This document shows positions 32,104 to 42,174 of a stretch of 64,000 bases of DNA, one piece after another. A model generated the notes under the pieces. The model was not told where the DNA came from, did no database searches, and was given only the letters and a program-made list of their open reading frames with translations. The stretch spans positions 124,001 through 188,000 of the forward strand of contig CAVXHI010000008.1 in the NCBI GenBank assembly GCA_963761655.1, in the 5' to 3' direction. The translations under genes were made by a program, and so were the position numbers. This DNA is from RYN-122 sp963761655. Lineage in GTDB: Bacteria > Actinomycetota > Actinomycetes > Mycobacteriales > SCTD01. Positions within the stretch are counted from its first letter, which is position 1, and each line of letters starts with the position of its first letter.

Positions 32104-33252
32104 TCAGCCGTCGGCGCCCCGCTCCTCGTCCCACCCGGCGAGCAGACCGGCGACGAGCTGCTCCTCGTGCACGGCAGTACCGCGCTCGTGCATGGCCACT
32201 GCGAGCTCCGGGTCCCACGGAGTCGGCACCTCGCGACCGGTGAGCGCGGCGCCGGAGGGAGCAGCGAGGTAGTCCGAGGCGGACATCCGCCACGGCCGCA
32301 CGCCTCGACGAGCCACGAGCCAGCTGCAGATCTCGACGCCCCGCCAGTCGAAGTCACCGTGGTAGCGGAGCGGTACCGCGAGCCGGTCGAGCAGGTCGAG
32401 GGCGACCGCAGCCGGCCAGCCCGCGGTGCAGACGACGGCGAAGCGTCCTCCGTGCTCAGTGGCGAAGGACTCGAGGACCGCCGGGTTCTCCACGACCAGC
32501 ACCGGTCCGCCTCCCTGGGCGATGTCGATCCGCCGGAGGTCCCACGCCGTGAGGTGGACGGGATCCCCGCGCTCGGCGGCCTCGTGCAGCGCCTGCTCGC
32601 GCGGACCGCGCGCTGCGGGCTTCAGGCCGAGAGTCAGGACGGTGGTCGAGACCGTGTCGGCGAGCACCCCGACGTCCTCCCAGAGCCTGCGCCGTAGCGC
32701 GGGAGTGGCGGGGAGTTCGCCGTCGGACAGGCCGCGCAGCACCAGGGCTGCCAGCGGGCGTCCTTCGTCGAGGGCGTGCGCGTCGCCGGTCACGGCGCTG
32801 GCGAGCTCGGTGCGCAGTCGCCCCGGCGTCGCGGGGAGCAGGGCGCGGACCGCCACCGCCTGACGAGCCACCGTCTCGGCGTCGGCCAGCCGGCTCAGGA
32901 GCCCGCTCCTGCGCACGTCCTCGGCCCAGTCGGCGTCGACGGCCGACAGGACCTGAAGGGGAGCGGCGCGGCCGGCCGCCTCCGCTGCGCGGTCGCGGAG
33001 CGGACCGGTTGCCGCGACGACGACCTGCTCGAGGGTCAGCCCAGCACGGAGCTCGAGCAGCGCCGACACCTCCTCGAGCACCAGGGGCGCGTCCTCGGGC
33101 ACCGGCCGACCCACCACACCGGCCAGCGCGTGCCGAGCGGGACGGTCGAGGCCCCGCAGCCGCGTCGTGCGCACCCCGCGCTCGAGCGGAGCTCGCAGCC
33201 GTCGCCACACCGGCAGCAGGGCAGGATCGGCGAGCCAGCCGGGCAAGATCAT
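32104..33252 (-). CDS. jetD: Wadjet defence protein JetD (DUF3322/DUF2220, topoisomerase-VI-like nuclease)
   Basis: 382 residues. JetD is the Wadjet nuclease that cuts small circular DNA handed over by JetABC. The N-terminal half fits DUF3322 (LERGVRTTRLRGLDRPARHALAGVVGRPVPED). The C-terminal Toprim-like part shows GPVLVVENPAVLESF, FAVVCTAGWPAAVALDLL and RYHGDFDWRGVEICSWL, including the conserved E (VVENPA) and DFD-type metal residues. The ATG at 33252 overlaps the jetC stop by 4 bp. The gene appears intact, unlike the other three. Confidence 0.9.
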   Translation of the reverse strand: MILPGWLADPALLPVWRRLRAPLERGVRTTRLRGLDRPARHALAGVVGRPVPEDAPLVLEEVSALLELRAGLTLEQVVVAATGPLRDRAAEAAGRAAPLQVLSAVDADWAEDVRRSGLLSRLADAETVARQAVAVRALLPATPGRLRTELASAVTGDAHALDEGRPLAALVLRGLSDGELPATPALRRRLWEDVGVLADTVSTTVLTLGLKPAARGPREQALHEAAERGDPVHLTAWDLRRIDIAQGGGPVLVVENPAVLESFATEHGGRFAVVCTAGWPAAVALDLLDRLAVPLRYHGDFDWRGVEICSWLVARRGVRPWRMSASDYLAAPSGAALTGREVPTPWDPELAVAMHERGTAVHEEQLVAGLLAGWDEERGADG

Positions 33253-36200
33253 CCTTCGCCAAGGAGCGCGAGACCGTCCCAGGTGTAGCGGTACTGCGCG
33301 ATCCCGCGCTCGCCGGGCGCGCGCAGGGCCTCGTAGATGGCCAGCGACGGGACCGTCGCGTGGTCGCCCCACAGGCGCTCGCTGGTCAGGACGAAGTCGA
33401 GGTCGAGGTCGACGAGGAGTCCGAACAGCAGCGGGTGGGTGCGGACGTCGATCTTCGGGAAGGCGTCGTCGAGCAGGATGAGCCTCGGCGCCCACGGCGC
33501 GGCGCCGGCGATCGATGTGAAGTGCGCGGCGGCAGCGGCGAACAGGGGCAGGTAGCAGACGACCTTCTGCTCGCCCTGCGACAGCGGGGTCCGTCGGGTG
33601 AGCGTGCTCCAGGTGGTGGTGCCCGGCCGGTGGAGCCGGACGGTGAATGCAGACCAGCGCCGGTAGTCCAGGGCTCGGGCCAGGTGCTCGGTGTAGCCGC
33701 GCTCGGGCTCGGCGTCGCGTTGCACGCCGATGAGGGCGCTCAGGACCTCGCGGAGCCGGCTGCGCTCGTCCGGCGTCAGCGACCCGTGCGCGCGTCCGAG
33801 CAGAGCGACAGCGTCCTGGACGTCCTGCCCGGCGTCATCCCGCAGCGACCAGTCGAGTCTGACCCGGATGCCCTGCGACGTCTTGACCTCCGCGAGCAGG
33901 TCGTTCATCCCCTTGACGAGGTCGCTCGCCTCGGACCGCCGCGCCCGCAGCTTGTCGCCGAGCTCGCCGAGCAGGTGCTCCTCGAACAGCGTCCGCTCCC
34001 GGTCGGTCAGCAGCTCGCGCTCACGGGCTGCCTCCTGGGCCAGGCGCGCAGCGGCCTGTTCGAGCGGCTGCTCGGCACCGGCGGGGTCCCGGGCCAGCAC
34101 CGTCAGCACGTCCCCGACGGGCACGACGCGCGGCTCGGCGTCGGCGGCTGGCCCCGCAGCCAGCGACCGCACCTCGGCATGGACGTCGTTCCCGTCCGCG
34201 CTCCTGCCGGTCACCTGCTCGCTCCAGGTGCTGAGCAGCTGGACGGCGGCGCGGGGGAGTGGCAGTGCCGGCAGGGCGTCGAGGCCGGCGTGCTCGTGGT
34301 CCTGCAGCGGCCGGCCCAGGGCCGAGGACAGGAGGCCGGGCACGGCGCGCAGGGCCGCGACCCGAGCCGCCTGCTCCGTCACCTCGGGCAGGGCGTCCGT
34401 GAGCCGTTGCTCCGCGGCCGCGACCCGGGAACGCGCTGCACCACGACGCCCGGTCAGGTCCAGCACCCGCTGCTCGACGCCACGCAGGTCACCCCGGGCG
34501 GCCCGCTGCGCCTGCAGGGCGGCGTCGAGGTCGGCCTGCATCTGCTGCACCTCGACGCCGAGGGTCTCCAGCAGCGCGGAGCTCTCCTCGGCCGCGTCCC
34601 TTGCGCTTCGCTCTGCGGTGTCCGCCTCAGCCGCCGCGTGCTCCGCCTCGTCGGCGTCGCGCTCGGCGGACTCGCCGTCCTCCTCGAGCCGGCGGGCGGC
34701 CATCAGGTGCCGGGTCGCCTCGGCGTGCAGCGCCTCGAGCCGCCTGTCGAGGTCGCCGAGGGTCGCGCTCCGGGCCTCCAGCGCGTCCCGGTCCGGCGGC
34801 AGGTCGTGCTCGGCGCACAACCGGGCGAGGACGGCGGTGCCACGCGCCAGCTCGTCGCCCGCCGCGGTCAGCCGTTCGCTGCGCGCGCTGGCCTCGGCCT
34901 GGGCCCGGTCGTGGGCCGCCGCGCGCTCGTCGCGCCGCACCCACGCCTCGCGCAGCGTGCCCGACGCCGGCAGCCGCTCGAGCCAGTCGAGCAGCGTCGT
35001 CTGCTCCTCGGCCGCGGCCCGCTCGGACTCGGCCGCCGTCGTCCGGTCTCGCGTCGCAGCGGCCTGCTCGGCCTGGACCGCCGCCAGCCGACGGGCTCGC
35101 TCGGCGGCCCGCGCTGCACTGCCCACGTACTGAGCGGCCGGCTTGTCCGCGCGCCCGCTCAGCGGGCCCAGCCGCCACGACCCGTCCCGACCGATCGCGG
35201 GAGGGCCCGGGCCGCTGTCGACCCGGTCCAGGAGCGCGATGGTCCTGAGCAGGTCGGCGACGGCCTCAGGCGGGACCGGGCTGTCGGCGGGGACGTCGGG
35301 TCGCAGGACGTCACCCAGCGTCGGACCTTCGAGCGCGCCGGCGGGCAGGAGCACGGTGTCCAGGGCGTCGGCGCCCAGGACCGAGCCGTCGGCGAGCACC
35401 TGGGCGTCGAGCAGGCCCGCGGCCTGCAGGGCCGCCTCGACCGGTGCGGCATCGGCGCCGTCCCGGGCGTCGACCAGCCGCCAGAGCGGCGTGCCGTGCG
35501 ACCGGTCCCGCCCCGGACGCGGCAGGGCCGGCTCGGGTGGCGCGGGGTCGGACTCCGCGAGCACCGTGGCGTGTCGCTGCGCCAGCTCGCGCAGCAGTGC
35601 GTCCAGGGCGACGCCCCGGGCCGCCGCTTCGGCCTGTCTGGTCCGCAGCGACAGCAGGACCGGCGCGGCCGCGGCGCGAGCGCGGGGCGCGAGCGCGTCC
35701 ACGTCCTCCGGCGTCGGCAGCGGGACGACGAGCGCCTCGATGCCGTCGGGGCGCGCGTCGTCCCAGGCTGACGCCATCCGCAGCCAGGTCTCGGCCTGTC
35801 CGTTCACCTCGCGCGCCGCGTCGGCGAGCAGGCCGGCCGCCTGTTCCTCGCGCCGCTCGGCCTCGGCAGCCTGCTCGGCGGCGCTGTCGCGCATCCGCTC
35901 GAGGCGCTCGACCGCGGCGACCGACTGCCGGACGACGGACACAGCCGCGCGCACGAGCGACAGCCGCTGTCGGGCGGTGGGCGCCGCGAGGATCAACGTC
36001 TCGCCGAGAGCGAGGCGGTCGTCAACCAGAGGCAGCGCGCCCACGAGGCCGCACTCGCGCAAGCCGGTGTCCATGTCGGCGGTCGACGCGACCAACCGCG
36101 CGCCCTGCTCGGCGAGCTCGCTCGAGCCGCGCTCGAGGCGCGCCCCGCTGTCCTCTGCCCGAGAAGCCGCTCGGCCGGCGGCCTCGCGTGCTCGTGCCGC

Positions 36201-37257
36201 CGCGTCCGCCAGGTCGCTGGCCCGGCGTTGCTTCTCCCGGAGCACCTGCTGGTTGCGGGCCAGCGGGCCGGACTCCAGCACCTGGACGCGGCCGGACGCC
36301 TGCGCCAGCCGCTCCTGCAGGGTCCGCTGCTCCGCGTCCGCAGCCGCCAGTGTCGCGACGACGACCTCGAGCGCGGTGGATTCCTGCGCCACGGCGCGGG
36401 CACGGGACGCCCGCTCCTTCTCCGCCGCGAGGGCCGAGGCCGCGCGCTCCTGCACGACGGTGGCCGCGTAGCGGCGGTAGACGTCCGCCGACGCCTCCGT
36501 CGCGGCTGCTGCCGCCACCAGCTTCTCGACCCGCTCGCCGTGCTCGGCCAGGTCGTCGAAGGCCTCGCCCACCTGGCGGACCGCGTCGTCGTCCAGTGCG
36601 GGGAGCGCCTCGTCGAGCATCGCGACGAGGCGAGCCGGGTCGATGTCCTCGCCGACCTGCGGCTGTCGCAGCCAGTACAGGAGCCGGAGCAGGTCGTCGT
36701 AGGCCTGCGGCTGCAGTCCGAACAGCAGCCGTCCGACGTGCTCCTTGTAGGTCCGCGGCGTGTCGAACAGGCTGCCGCCCAGGGACTCCACGAGCTCTCG
36801 GCAGCGCGGCGCGGACAACGGCGTCCGGTCGGCCTCGCAGAGGTCGGGCGCCTCACCGGGCACGGTGAACTGCCAGGTGGACACCGTCCGGGCCCCAGCC
36901 GAGTAGCGCAACCCGACGCCGCAGGTCACCACCTGCCGCCGTCCGCTCGGGTCGACCCGGGCCAGCTCGACCCACAGGTAGCCGACCCGCGTGCCTTTGC
37001 CGCTGGCGCCGTCGGACATGAGCCACAGCAGCTGGCTGCCCTGGCGTCCGGTCGCGGTCATCCGCGCCTTGTCGCCGTCGAGCACGAACGGCAGGAGCAT
37101 CTCCAGCGTCTTGCTCTTGCCTGCCCCGTTGGTCCCGCGCAGCAGGAGCCGCCCGTCGGCGAAGGTGAACACCTGCTCGTCGTACTGCCAGACATTGACG
37201 CACGCCGGCGCGCGTGAGCCGGTAGCGGTGCGGGTCGCGGGGCATCAGGGCCGCCAC
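33249..37257 (-). CDS. jetC: Wadjet defence protein JetC (SMC-like ATPase)
   Basis: About 1335 residues, the MukB/SMC-like motor of Wadjet. RGTNGAGKSKTLEMLL is the Walker A. Long coiled coils run through most of the length, with a hinge-like middle. The ABC signature is LSQGEQKVVCYL and the Walker B is PRLILLDDAFPKID. The GTG at 37257 gives RDPHRYRLTRAGV, then near 37205 the frame must shift to read NVWQYDEQVFTFADGRLLLRG. This is the second strand of the ATPase head and is conserved, so the gene is frameshifted at its very start or the sequence has an error. Confidence 0.88.
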
Positions 37258-37258
37258 A

Positions 37259-38428
37259 TCAGAACAGCGCCTCGGCGTACGAGGTGCGCGCGGCGTAGCG
37301 GGCCGCGGCGGCGTGGATCTCGAAGCCCGTCGTCGGTCTGCCTGAGCAGACCGCTCTCGGTGAGCACCTCGACGACGTCGGCGCGCAGTAGCGCGAGGTC
37401 GGCGTACGCCTTCTTCAGACCGCGACCGTGCTCGGCGACGACGGCGGCCAGCGCACCGTCGAGGTCGACTCGCCGGACGCCAGACCCGCTCGCTGACCGG
37501 CGCGCTTCGGGCGGGACTCTCGGGCAGCGTCGGCGAGCCGCTCGAGCACGAGCAGGGCGGCGTGACGAGCGGAACCTGTGCCGGGGAAGGCGACGTCCGT
37601 CAGCTGCTCCTCCGGGTCGATGGCCAGCGCGCCCTCGGCACGGAGCTCGAGCTCGAGCCCCGCGTTGTCACGGAGCCACTCCCGCTCACGGTTGCGGTTG
37701 CGGCTCCACCACTCGGCCTGGTCGGCGGTCAGGTCGCTCACGGACAGCACCGGGGACTCCAGCAGCCTGCGTCGCACCGCGACGCGGGCGCCGCCGGCGG
37801 CGCTGGGGAGCGCGGCGGCGTCGAGCAGGTCCTGCGGGCTCTGGGCGCCGGACAGGCCCGCGGCGACGAGCAGGCGGAGGCGGTCGCGCCGCACGTCGAG
37901 CAGGCTCTGCGCGCTCGCGTCGTCGGCGAAGCGGGCGAGGTCGCCGTCGCGTTCGACGAGGACGCCGAGCTCGACCAGGACGGCCAGCGCCGCGGCGAGA
38001 GCCCGCCGGTCTGCGACGGTGTCGAGGTCCACGTGCAGGCCCGCGTCCGCGACCGCGCTGCGCACCTGAGCGACGAGCTCGTCGAGGAGGAGCTGGGCGG
38101 GGCAACGGGTGAGCGCGGCCATGGTCAGGCACAGCAGGGCGTAGCCGCGCGGGCCGAAGGGCCGCCCGCGCCCCGCGCTCGTCTTCCTGCGCAGCGGCCG
38201 GCTCGCGTCGCGGCCCAGGCCGGCCTTGAACAAGCGGGCGGCCTTGGGCTCGACGACCAGGCGGTAGCCCAGTCCCTCGGCGAACAGCCGCTGGAGGTGC
38301 TCGCGGTGCCGGCGCACGAGCAGCAGCTCCTCGGCGTGCGGGCCGTCGGCGGTCATCAGCGGGTGGAGCAGCAGGGCCCGCAGCGCGGTCCGCCGTTCCG
38401 CCACGGCCTGGGCGTCCTCGGCGATCAC
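37259..38428 (-). CDS. jetB: Wadjet defence protein JetB (MukE-like), apparently frameshifted
   Basis: About 390 residues, the KITE-type partner of the Wadjet SMC complex. The main frame runs MIAEDAQAVAERRTALRALLLHPLMTADG, LVRRHREHLQRLFAEGLGYRLVVEP to FPGTGSARHAALLVLERLADA. Two frame changes are then needed. Near 37490 the reading passes to SGVRRVDLDGALAAVVAEHGRGLKKAYADLALLRADVVEVLTESGLLRQTDDG. Near 37325 it passes to FEIHAAAARYAARTSYAEALF. It overlaps jetA by 4 bp. As given the protein would be truncated. Confidence 0.82.
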
Positions 38429-39919
38429 GCCAGCTCGAGGGTCAGGTCGTGCAGGACCAGCGCGCCGCTGGGGCTGGTGAGCCGGGTCGGGCAGCCCGGG
38501 GTGGGCCGCACGAGCAGCCGCAGGATGGAGCCGTCCGGCAGCGCGGCGGTGGCGCTGGCGTGGGTGAGGCTGCCGTCGGCTCCGGACAGCGCGCGGGCGT
38601 GCAACTCGAGCAGCTGGCTGCGCGCCTCGTCGCTGAGCTCGGTCAGCTCCTGTCCCGCAAGGCCCTGCAGTTCCTGCAGAGCCCTGGTCCGCACCGCTTC
38701 GGCCGCCGCCCGCTCGCGCAGCCGCTGGGCCTTCACGGCCCCGAAGTCCTCACGTCGAGCGCTCGCGCCAGCGGCCTTGCGCTCACCGCTGGTGCGCAGC
38801 ATGACGGGCACGTCGGCCACGGGCGCGCGCCACCAGGAGCTGGTCGCCGGCACCGGGTCGCCGTCCGCCTCCGCGGCGAAGCCGAGGTGCCGGCAGGGGT
38901 AGAGCCCGAACGCTGCCGCCCACAGCGCCGCTGCCGAGGCGGCGTCGCTGTCGTCGAACCAGCGGGCCAGCCGGACGAGGTCGGCGTAGCGGCTGACCTC
39001 TCGATCGGTGCTGCTGGCGAGCCTGCGCAGATTGACCAGGAGGGCGCGCATGGCCCGCGTCGCGAGCAGGCGCACCTCCTCGGCGTCGCTCGGGCGCCCC
39101 GCCGTCCCGAGGAACCAGGCCCGCAGCCCGTCCCAGTCCGACGCCGACAGACCGGTGCTCCGGCTCGCCTGTCCGCCGTCGACACCGACCAGGCGGGCGC
39201 CCGCGTTCGCGCGGGCCAGCAGGGGCTGCCGGGTCGATCCCGAGGAGCAGCTCGGCGATCTGAGGCAGCGTGCGGGCGATCTGGTCGACGAAGCGCTGCA
39301 GGTAGTCCAGCAGGGCGGCCTTGAAGGCCTGGAAGTCCTCGCGGCCGAGGTCGTAGCGCGACAAGACCTGGCTCAGGCTGGCGTAGAAGGCCCTCGTGCT
39401 CGTGACCAGCCGCTCGAACTGCGCGAACAACGTCGCCACCTGCCCGGCCACCACGTCGGGGTCGGTGTCCGCGAGCGCGGCAGCGTCGTACGCCCGCAGG
39501 ACCCGCAGCCCGCTCAGGATGCCGCCGAGCATCTCGGTGGAGACCTCCCGCACCTCGTCGCTGGCACCGAGGAGCTCCTCGACCTGGCGGTGGACCAGCT
39601 CGCCCCGCTGGGTGAGCTGGTAGCGGGCCCGCGTGCTCAGGTACTCCCGGATGCTGCGGGCCTCGTTCTCCCTGGGGCTCCGCGCGAGGTTGCCGTGGCT
39701 GACCAGGTAGGACAGGCGGGCGTCGACGACGTCCACGTCCAGGTCGAGACCGTGCTGCTCCGCCAGCGCGACGGCGACCTCCCGGGCCGACAGGTCGGAC
39801 AGCAGGCCCGCGGTCCCGGAGGTGAAGGTGCGCATGACGGCGACGTACTGCTCGGACTCGTCGTTGACGGCGTAGCGCAGAGCGGTGAGGCGCAGGCGGT
39901 CGTAGGGCGCAGCGCTCAC
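38425..39919 (-). CDS. jetA: Wadjet defence protein JetA (kleisin/MukF-like), frameshifted
   Basis: About 498 residues, the first gene of the operon and the kleisin-like bridge of the complex. The N-terminal part, GTG 39919, reads APYDRLRLTALRYAVNDESEQYVAVMRTF, winged-helix YLVSHGNLARSPRE, and ends LPQIAELLLGIDP. Near 39218 it must shift by one base to continue QPLLARANAGARLVGVDG, DWDGLRAWFLGTAGRPSDAEEVRLLATRAMRALLVNLRRL and on to the C-terminal winged helix. The promoter is a TAGCGT box 7 nt upstream of GTG. Whether the frameshift is real decides if the system works. Confidence 0.85.
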
Positions 39920-40206
39920 CCCGCGGACGCTATCGGGAACGGGTCGACGACCGGGAGAGGCGAGTGCTCGGGACAGGGGGTGTCCTCGCTCGCCGTCGGC
40001 GACCCGGGCGCGGTGAGCGAGCCCCTCGCTCGGCCCCGACTGGACCTCGAGGACAACACGATCTGGTGCCACTCTGATTGCAACTGGGGCTTGTCCAGGG
40101 TCGTCCGTCGCAGTTCATGTTCGTCCACACAAGGCTTTGACCAGCAGTTATGCACGCGGATGGATGGCTCCGGACACCCCCTGGACACGCTGGCAGTGTG
40201 GGGGTC
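39920..40206. other. Intergenic region between jetA and the ssrA fragment
   Basis: Besides the jetA promoter at its left edge I see no gene. It is slightly richer in A/T than the surroundings near 40060-40160, as element ends often are. Confidence 0.4.
39927..39932 (-). promoter_or_regulatory. -10 box of the Wadjet operon
   Basis: TAGCGT on the minus strand, 7 nt before GTG 39919, with no ribosome binding site: a leaderless promoter. Confidence 0.5.
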
Positions 40207-40233
40207 AGGGGTTCGAGTCCCCTCAGCTCCACC
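40207..40233 (+). other. ssrA (tmRNA) 3'-end fragment, likely attachment site
   Basis: AGGGGTTCGAGTCCCCT is a T-arm (5-bp stem, TTCGAGT loop), followed by CAGCTCCACC, the acceptor 3' strand and tail of tmRNA. There is no matching GGAGCTG-type 5' acceptor strand or body upstream. So this is only the 3' end, as left at one edge of an element that integrates into ssrA. A terminator follows at once. Confidence 0.65.
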
Positions 40234-40237
40234 CGCA

Positions 40238-40282
40238 GACGAGGCCCGGTGACCTGGAGGACAGGTCCCCGGGCCTTCGTCG
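40238..40282 (+). terminator. Hairpin terminator after the ssrA fragment
   Basis: GACGAGGCCCGG and CCGGGCCTTCGTC form a long stem (one bulged T), with ACCTG/CAGGT pairing inside. It has no U-run but is well placed after ssrA. Confidence 0.65.
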
Positions 40283-40330
40283 TCCTGTGCGGACCGAGGC
40301 TCGGTCCCGTCGCTGTGCCAGGGTGCCGCC

Positions 40331-42163
40331 ATGACGGACGCACCCTGGAGGGTCGGCTGCGGCAGCGCCGACGTCACCGGCGAGCCCTGGGACGCCGGGA
40401 TGCTCGGCTACGGCATGCGCTGGCAGCGCAGCGAGGGCCTGCACCTGCGGCAGCGCAGCCGGGCCTTCGTCGTCGCCGACCCCGAGACCGGCCGCCGCCT
40501 GGCGTTCGTGGTCGCCGACATCGGCATGTTCTTCGCCAACGTGCGCGACGCCGTCCTGGCCCGGCTCGCCCCCACGGGGCTGCGGCCGGAGGACGTCCTG
40601 CTCACCGCGACGCACACGCATGCCGGGGCGGGTGGCTTCGCGGGCTACCGGATGTACGCCACGACGAACGGCGGCCTGCGGGCGCACACTCTCGCCGCCG
40701 TCGTCGACGGCGTGGTCGCGTCGGTGGAGCAGGCGCTCGCCGACCTCGCGCCCGGCCGGCTGTTGCTGTCGCGCGGGGAGCTGACCGGTGCGAGCGTCAA
40801 CCGCTCGCCGACGGCCTTCGCCCGCAACCCCGAGGCCGACCGGCGGCACTTCCCCGGCATGGTCGACCCGTCGACGGTGCTGCTGCGCCTCGAGCGGGAG
40901 GGGCGGGTGGTCGGCGTCGTCAACTGGTTCGCCACGCACGGCACGAGCCTGTCCAACCACAACACGCTGCTGAGCGGCGACAACAAGGGCTACGCCTCCT
41001 GGGCGTGGGAGCAGGGCGCGGCCGGCGTCGTCGCGGCGTTCGCCCAGACCAACGCGGGGGACATGACGCCGAACGTCCCCGACGCCGTCCGCGGCCCCAC
41101 CCCCGACGACGTCGAGAACACGAGGGTCATCGGGACGCGGCAGGTCGAGGCCGCCCTCGCCCTCGCGCAGGACCCGGGGCGCGAGCTGCACGGTGGCCTC
41201 GACAGCCGGCTGTCCCTGGTGCGCCTGCCCGGGCTCGACGTCGACGCGCGGCACACCCCCGACGGCCGGGCGCACCGGCTGGGGTCGGCCGTCCTCGGCG
41301 CCGCCTTCGCCGCGGGCACCAAGGAGGGCCCGGGGGCCGGTCTGTTCGAGGAGGGCGTCGAGGGCAACCGCGTGCTGTCCGCGTGCAGCGCCTTCGCCTG
41401 GCGGCTGCGTCCCGGGGTCGGCGAGGCGCAGGCGCCCAAGGCGATGCTGCTGCCGGTCGGCGCCCTCGGCTGGACCGCCGAGACCGTGCCGGTGCAGCTC
41501 GTGCGGATCGGTCAGCTGGTGCTCGTCGCCCTGGCCCAGGAGGTGACGGTCGTGGCCGGGCTCCGGCTGCGTCGCGCGGTCGCCGAGGTGCTCGAGGTCC
41601 CGCTGGAGGACGTCCTGCTGCAGGGCTACGCGAACGACTACGCCGGCTACGTGACGACGCCCGAGGAGTACGACGCCCAGCGCTACGAGGGCGGGCACAC
41701 CATGTTCGGGCGCTGGCTGCTGCCTGCCTACGTGCAGGAGGTCGTCCGGGTGGCGACCGACCTGCGCGAGGGACGCCCGAGCAGCTCGGCTGCGCCGGGA
41801 CGGCCCAAGCCCGTGGCGGCCGCGCAGGTCGAGGGCCCGGGTCCGCTGGCCACCCCGAGGCTCACCACCCCGCCGCACGCCGAGCCCGGCGCGGGCGTGC
41901 GGGTCGAGGTCCGGGGCGACGACCCGCGCGGTGCGGTGCGACCGGTCTACTTCGACGTCCAGCGCTCGGTCGAGGAGGACTGGCAGACGGTGGCGACCGA
42001 CGCCGACTGGACCACGACCGTGCGCTGGCGCCGGACACCGGACAGCGGCTGGGTCGCCGTCGTGCGGTGGCAGGTGCCGGCGGACGCGGCCGGGCCGCAC
42101 CGCGTGCGCTGGTGCGACCGCGCGGGCACGTGGCACGAGGGCGCCGCCTTCGAGGTGGCCTGA
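40331..42163 (+). CDS. Neutral/alkaline ceramidase-like amidohydrolase
   Basis: 610 residues. The family hydrolyses the N-acyl bond of ceramide to sphingosine and fatty acid. MTDAPWRVGCGSADVTGEPWDAGMLGYG is the family N-terminus. TATHTHAGAGG provides zinc-binding histidines. NWFATHGTSLSNHNTLLSGDNKGYAS is the active-site block with the nucleophile serine in the GDN/S context. NAGDMTPN is the next conserved piece. The C-terminal immunoglobulin-like domain (about 510-610) is also usual. No signal peptide is seen, although many homologues are secreted. Confidence 0.88.
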   Translation: MTDAPWRVGCGSADVTGEPWDAGMLGYGMRWQRSEGLHLRQRSRAFVVADPETGRRLAFVVADIGMFFANVRDAVLARLAPTGLRPEDVLLTATHTHAGAGGFAGYRMYATTNGGLRAHTLAAVVDGVVASVEQALADLAPGRLLLSRGELTGASVNRSPTAFARNPEADRRHFPGMVDPSTVLLRLEREGRVVGVVNWFATHGTSLSNHNTLLSGDNKGYASWAWEQGAAGVVAAFAQTNAGDMTPNVPDAVRGPTPDDVENTRVIGTRQVEAALALAQDPGRELHGGLDSRLSLVRLPGLDVDARHTPDGRAHRLGSAVLGAAFAAGTKEGPGAGLFEEGVEGNRVLSACSAFAWRLRPGVGEAQAPKAMLLPVGALGWTAETVPVQLVRIGQLVLVALAQEVTVVAGLRLRRAVAEVLEVPLEDVLLQGYANDYAGYVTTPEEYDAQRYEGGHTMFGRWLLPAYVQEVVRVATDLREGRPSSSAAPGRPKPVAAAQVEGPGPLATPRLTTPPHAEPGAGVRVEVRGDDPRGAVRPVYFDVQRSVEEDWQTVATDADWTTTVRWRRTPDSGWVAVVRWQVPADAAGPHRVRWCDRAGTWHEGAAFEVA

Positions 42164-42174
42164 CGGGAGGCGGG

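Noticed and set aside
33009..36868. Long plus-strand open frames across the jet operon
   Set aside because: They are shadows of jetC and jetD, which show family motifs, and have no recognisable domain.
38425..39919. Programmed frameshift in jetA
   Set aside because: No slippery heptamer is visible, and similar breaks occur in jetB, jetC and unrelated genes, so decay or error is more likely.
40190..40240. Complete tRNA or tmRNA gene
   Set aside because: Only the T-arm and acceptor 3' strand are present; no matching 5' acceptor strand, D-arm, anticodon arm or tag region lies upstream.
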